Source: Firmicutes bacterium UBA6226
Lineage (GTDB): Bacteria > Bacillota_A > Clostridia > Peptostreptococcales > Acidaminobacteraceae
NCBI GenBank assembly: GCA_002441045.1
Contig: DJWQ01000215.1
Span: 289-7,680, forward strand
Reading direction: 5' to 3'
Length of the DNA stretch: 7,392 nt
In this document: positions 6,274 through 7,392 of the stretch, piece by piece
How positions within the stretch are numbered: the first letter of the stretch is position 1
Layout: each line of letters opens with the position of its first letter
Program-made: the position numbers and the translations under genes
The notes under the pieces: generated by a model
Told to the model about the DNA's origin: nothing
Database searches by the model: none
The model's input: the letters and a program-made list of their open reading frames with translations, nothing else

Positions 6274-6294
6274 CTTAATCATTATACTTACAAT

Positions 6295-7392
6295 TTATCT
6301 AACTGGACAAGCGCCAGTCTCACACCCTTCTGTTCCGATATCGATTGTGATTTCTTCTTTTTCGTATTTGGTAATGAGTGATGGTCTAAATGGTTTCATT
6401 TCTGCTGCACGTCTTGTATACTCTTCTTCATCAATGGCTTCATAAGGCATCAATTGATAGAAGCTGTCTTCAAGCGGTAAGAAGGATAATGCGACTGTAT
6501 CATCCCAGTTTTCATATACCCATTCTTCTACGGCTTCCCATTCATCAGGTCTTACAGACACTGTAATCGAACAGTTGTGATCCACGTAATTTTCCATGAA
6601 CATCTTGTATGTTTCTAGCTGCTCAACTGCAGAAACGTCATATTTAGTGATGCCTTCTGGTGCTTTTACAGGGAATTCAACGACTTTCGTTGTACAAGTT
6701 TCTAACTCTTGACCAACTTCAGGAAGTACAGGGTAACCTAACTCTTCACATACTTTAACCAGTGGATCGTGCGAATTAATACGAACACGTCTAATGTAAT
6801 ATGGTGAATGTGAATGGTGAACACCACTTGAAACAACAGGAAGTTGTGATAATGTACCTTCTGGTTTAACTGTTGTAACCAGTACAGGCACTCTGCCACC
6901 CAATTCAGCTGAATACATTTCAGCTTCTTTTTTAGCAGCGTCTCTAAGCAATCTAAGTAAGCTAGCTTGTTCGTCTTTTGACATCTTAGTTGCATTGATC
7001 ATATCCATCCAACCGGTTAAAGAGCAACCCAATAACTTGTCTCTTTGTTGAACGTTATTCCAAAGTGGTAATTCAAGTTCAACGCATGTCATACGGTAGC
7101 TTGCTCTCGCAGATAAACGTTGTGCCTTTAATAGGCCTTGTACATCTAGTTTATTGTTACTATCAACAAAGGCAAATACGTTAATGGTCGTTAAATTACA
7201 TAGCCCTTTATTATCGAGAAGAATTTCACCGCATGGATTAACGCCATTGAAGTTTGGTCTTCTTTTTGAGCCTGCAACTTCATTTACCCAGCCTGGTTCT
7301 CCAGAATAACGCATACGTTCTAACTGCCATCTTAACTTTTCTCTAGTTGGTTTTTCTTTGTAATAGATAGAGTTATTACTCATTTGACGATG
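6295..7392 (-). CDS. nrdJ: Adenosylcobalamin-dependent (class II) ribonucleoside-triphosphate reductase, C-terminal part
   Basis: Reduces ribonucleotides to deoxyribonucleotides using a thiyl radical generated from adenosylcobalamin; needs no oxygen or metal-radical subunit. The window holds about the last 365 residues, roughly half of a 700-740 aa enzyme; the frame runs open through the right edge. Seen: NPCGE with the radical Cys and catalytic Glu two residues on, then the partner Cys eleven residues after the first (C408, E410 and C419 in the Lactobacillus leichmannii enzyme); the finger-loop and phosphate-binding region PEGTLSQLPVVSSG; YYIRRVRI; and a C-terminal tail CETGACPVR, whose Cys pair spaced by four residues matches the C731/C736 reducing pair. 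This fits the monomeric RTPR-type class II family. The ATG at 7383 is internal: codons for His-Arg-Gln precede it, no ribosome binding site is present, and SNNS is a conserved internal stretch. From the active-site Cys to the tail it seems about 20 residues shorter than the Lactobacillus protein. A strong terminator follows. Confidence 0.94.
   Translation of the reverse strand, partial: HRQMSNNSIYYKEKPTREKLRWQLERMRYSGEPGWVNEVAGSKRRPNFNGVNPCGEILLDNKGLCNLTTINVFAFVDSNNKLDVQGLLKAQRLSARASYRMTCVELELPLWNNVQQRDKLLGCSLTGWMDMINATKMSKDEQASLLRLLRDAAKKEAEMYSAELGGRVPVLVTTVKPEGTLSQLPVVSSGVHHSHSPYYIRRVRINSHDPLVKVCEELGYPVLPEVGQELETCTTKVVEFPVKAPEGITKYDVSAVEQLETYKMFMENYVDHNCSITVSVRPDEWEAVEEWVYENWDDTVALSFLPLEDSFYQLMPYEAIDEEEYTRRAAEMKPFRPSLITKYEKEEITIDIGTEGCETGACPVR

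Noticed and set aside
6218..6445. 75-codon plus-strand open frame spanning the reductase terminator
   Set aside because: It runs through the terminator hairpin and the antisense of the reductase tail; no ATG start or ribosome binding site. The apparent hydrophobic stretch is a by-product of the AT-rich hairpin.
7381..7383. ATG at 7383 as the true start of the reductase gene
   Set aside because: The frame stays open to the edge of the window, no ribosome binding site precedes it, and the protein would begin in the middle of the conserved catalytic domain.
1..7392. tRNA, rRNA, CRISPR array, insertion sequence or prophage genes
   Set aside because: No cloverleaf, rRNA-like stretch, regularly spaced repeat, transposase or phage gene was seen; nearly all of the window is filled by four conserved genes.

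Overview
All four protein genes in this window lie on the minus strand, so transcription runs from high to low coordinates. In that order they are: the C-terminal part of an adenosylcobalamin-dependent (class II) ribonucleotide reductase (6295 to the right edge, 5' end cut off by the window); a diverged EF-G paralogue (3947-6028); a ClpC-type AAA+ unfoldase (1363-3813); and the DNA repair/recombination ATPase RadA (9-1370). The plus strand carries no credible gene.

The base composition is AT-rich by eye, the ribosome binding sites are strong GGAGG type, and the unfoldase is a ClpC with a UVR-type middle domain. The clpC-radA pair is the tail of the classical Bacillota stress operon (ctsR-mcsA-mcsB-clpC-radA). 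Together these point to a low-GC Gram-positive bacterium (Bacillota) or a relative near the Acholeplasma/Haloplasma side of Mycoplasmatota. The reading frames contain no in-frame TGA and stop with TAA or TAG, so the mycoplasma code (TGA = Trp) is not needed. I cannot name the genus.

There are three transcription units. (1) The reductase gene ends in a textbook intrinsic terminator (6236-6273). (2) The EF-G-like gene has a 266-bp upstream spacer holding a 28-bp-spaced direct repeat, a candidate promoter and two inverted repeats in the presumed leader; it ends in its own hairpin terminator (3855-3888). (3) clpC and radA form a tight operon: the genes overlap by 8 nt and the radA ribosome binding site lies inside clpC. 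The terminator before clpC leaves only about 50 bp for a clpC promoter.

Most of the window is ordinary housekeeping sequence, and I do not see a new defence, mobile or biosynthetic system. The points worth a second look are smaller. The D2 pore loop of ClpC is altered, while both N-domain phosphoarginine-pocket glutamates sit at their standard positions 32 and 106. The EF-G paralogue has Tyr in place of the catalytic His but an intact domain IV tip. The ctsR/mcsA/mcsB genes are absent next to clpC. A 9-9-9 inverted repeat with CIRCE geometry but unrelated sequence lies upstream of clpC. Two promoter-region motifs are shared by the clpC and EF-G-like genes, with a spacing that differs by 10 bp.
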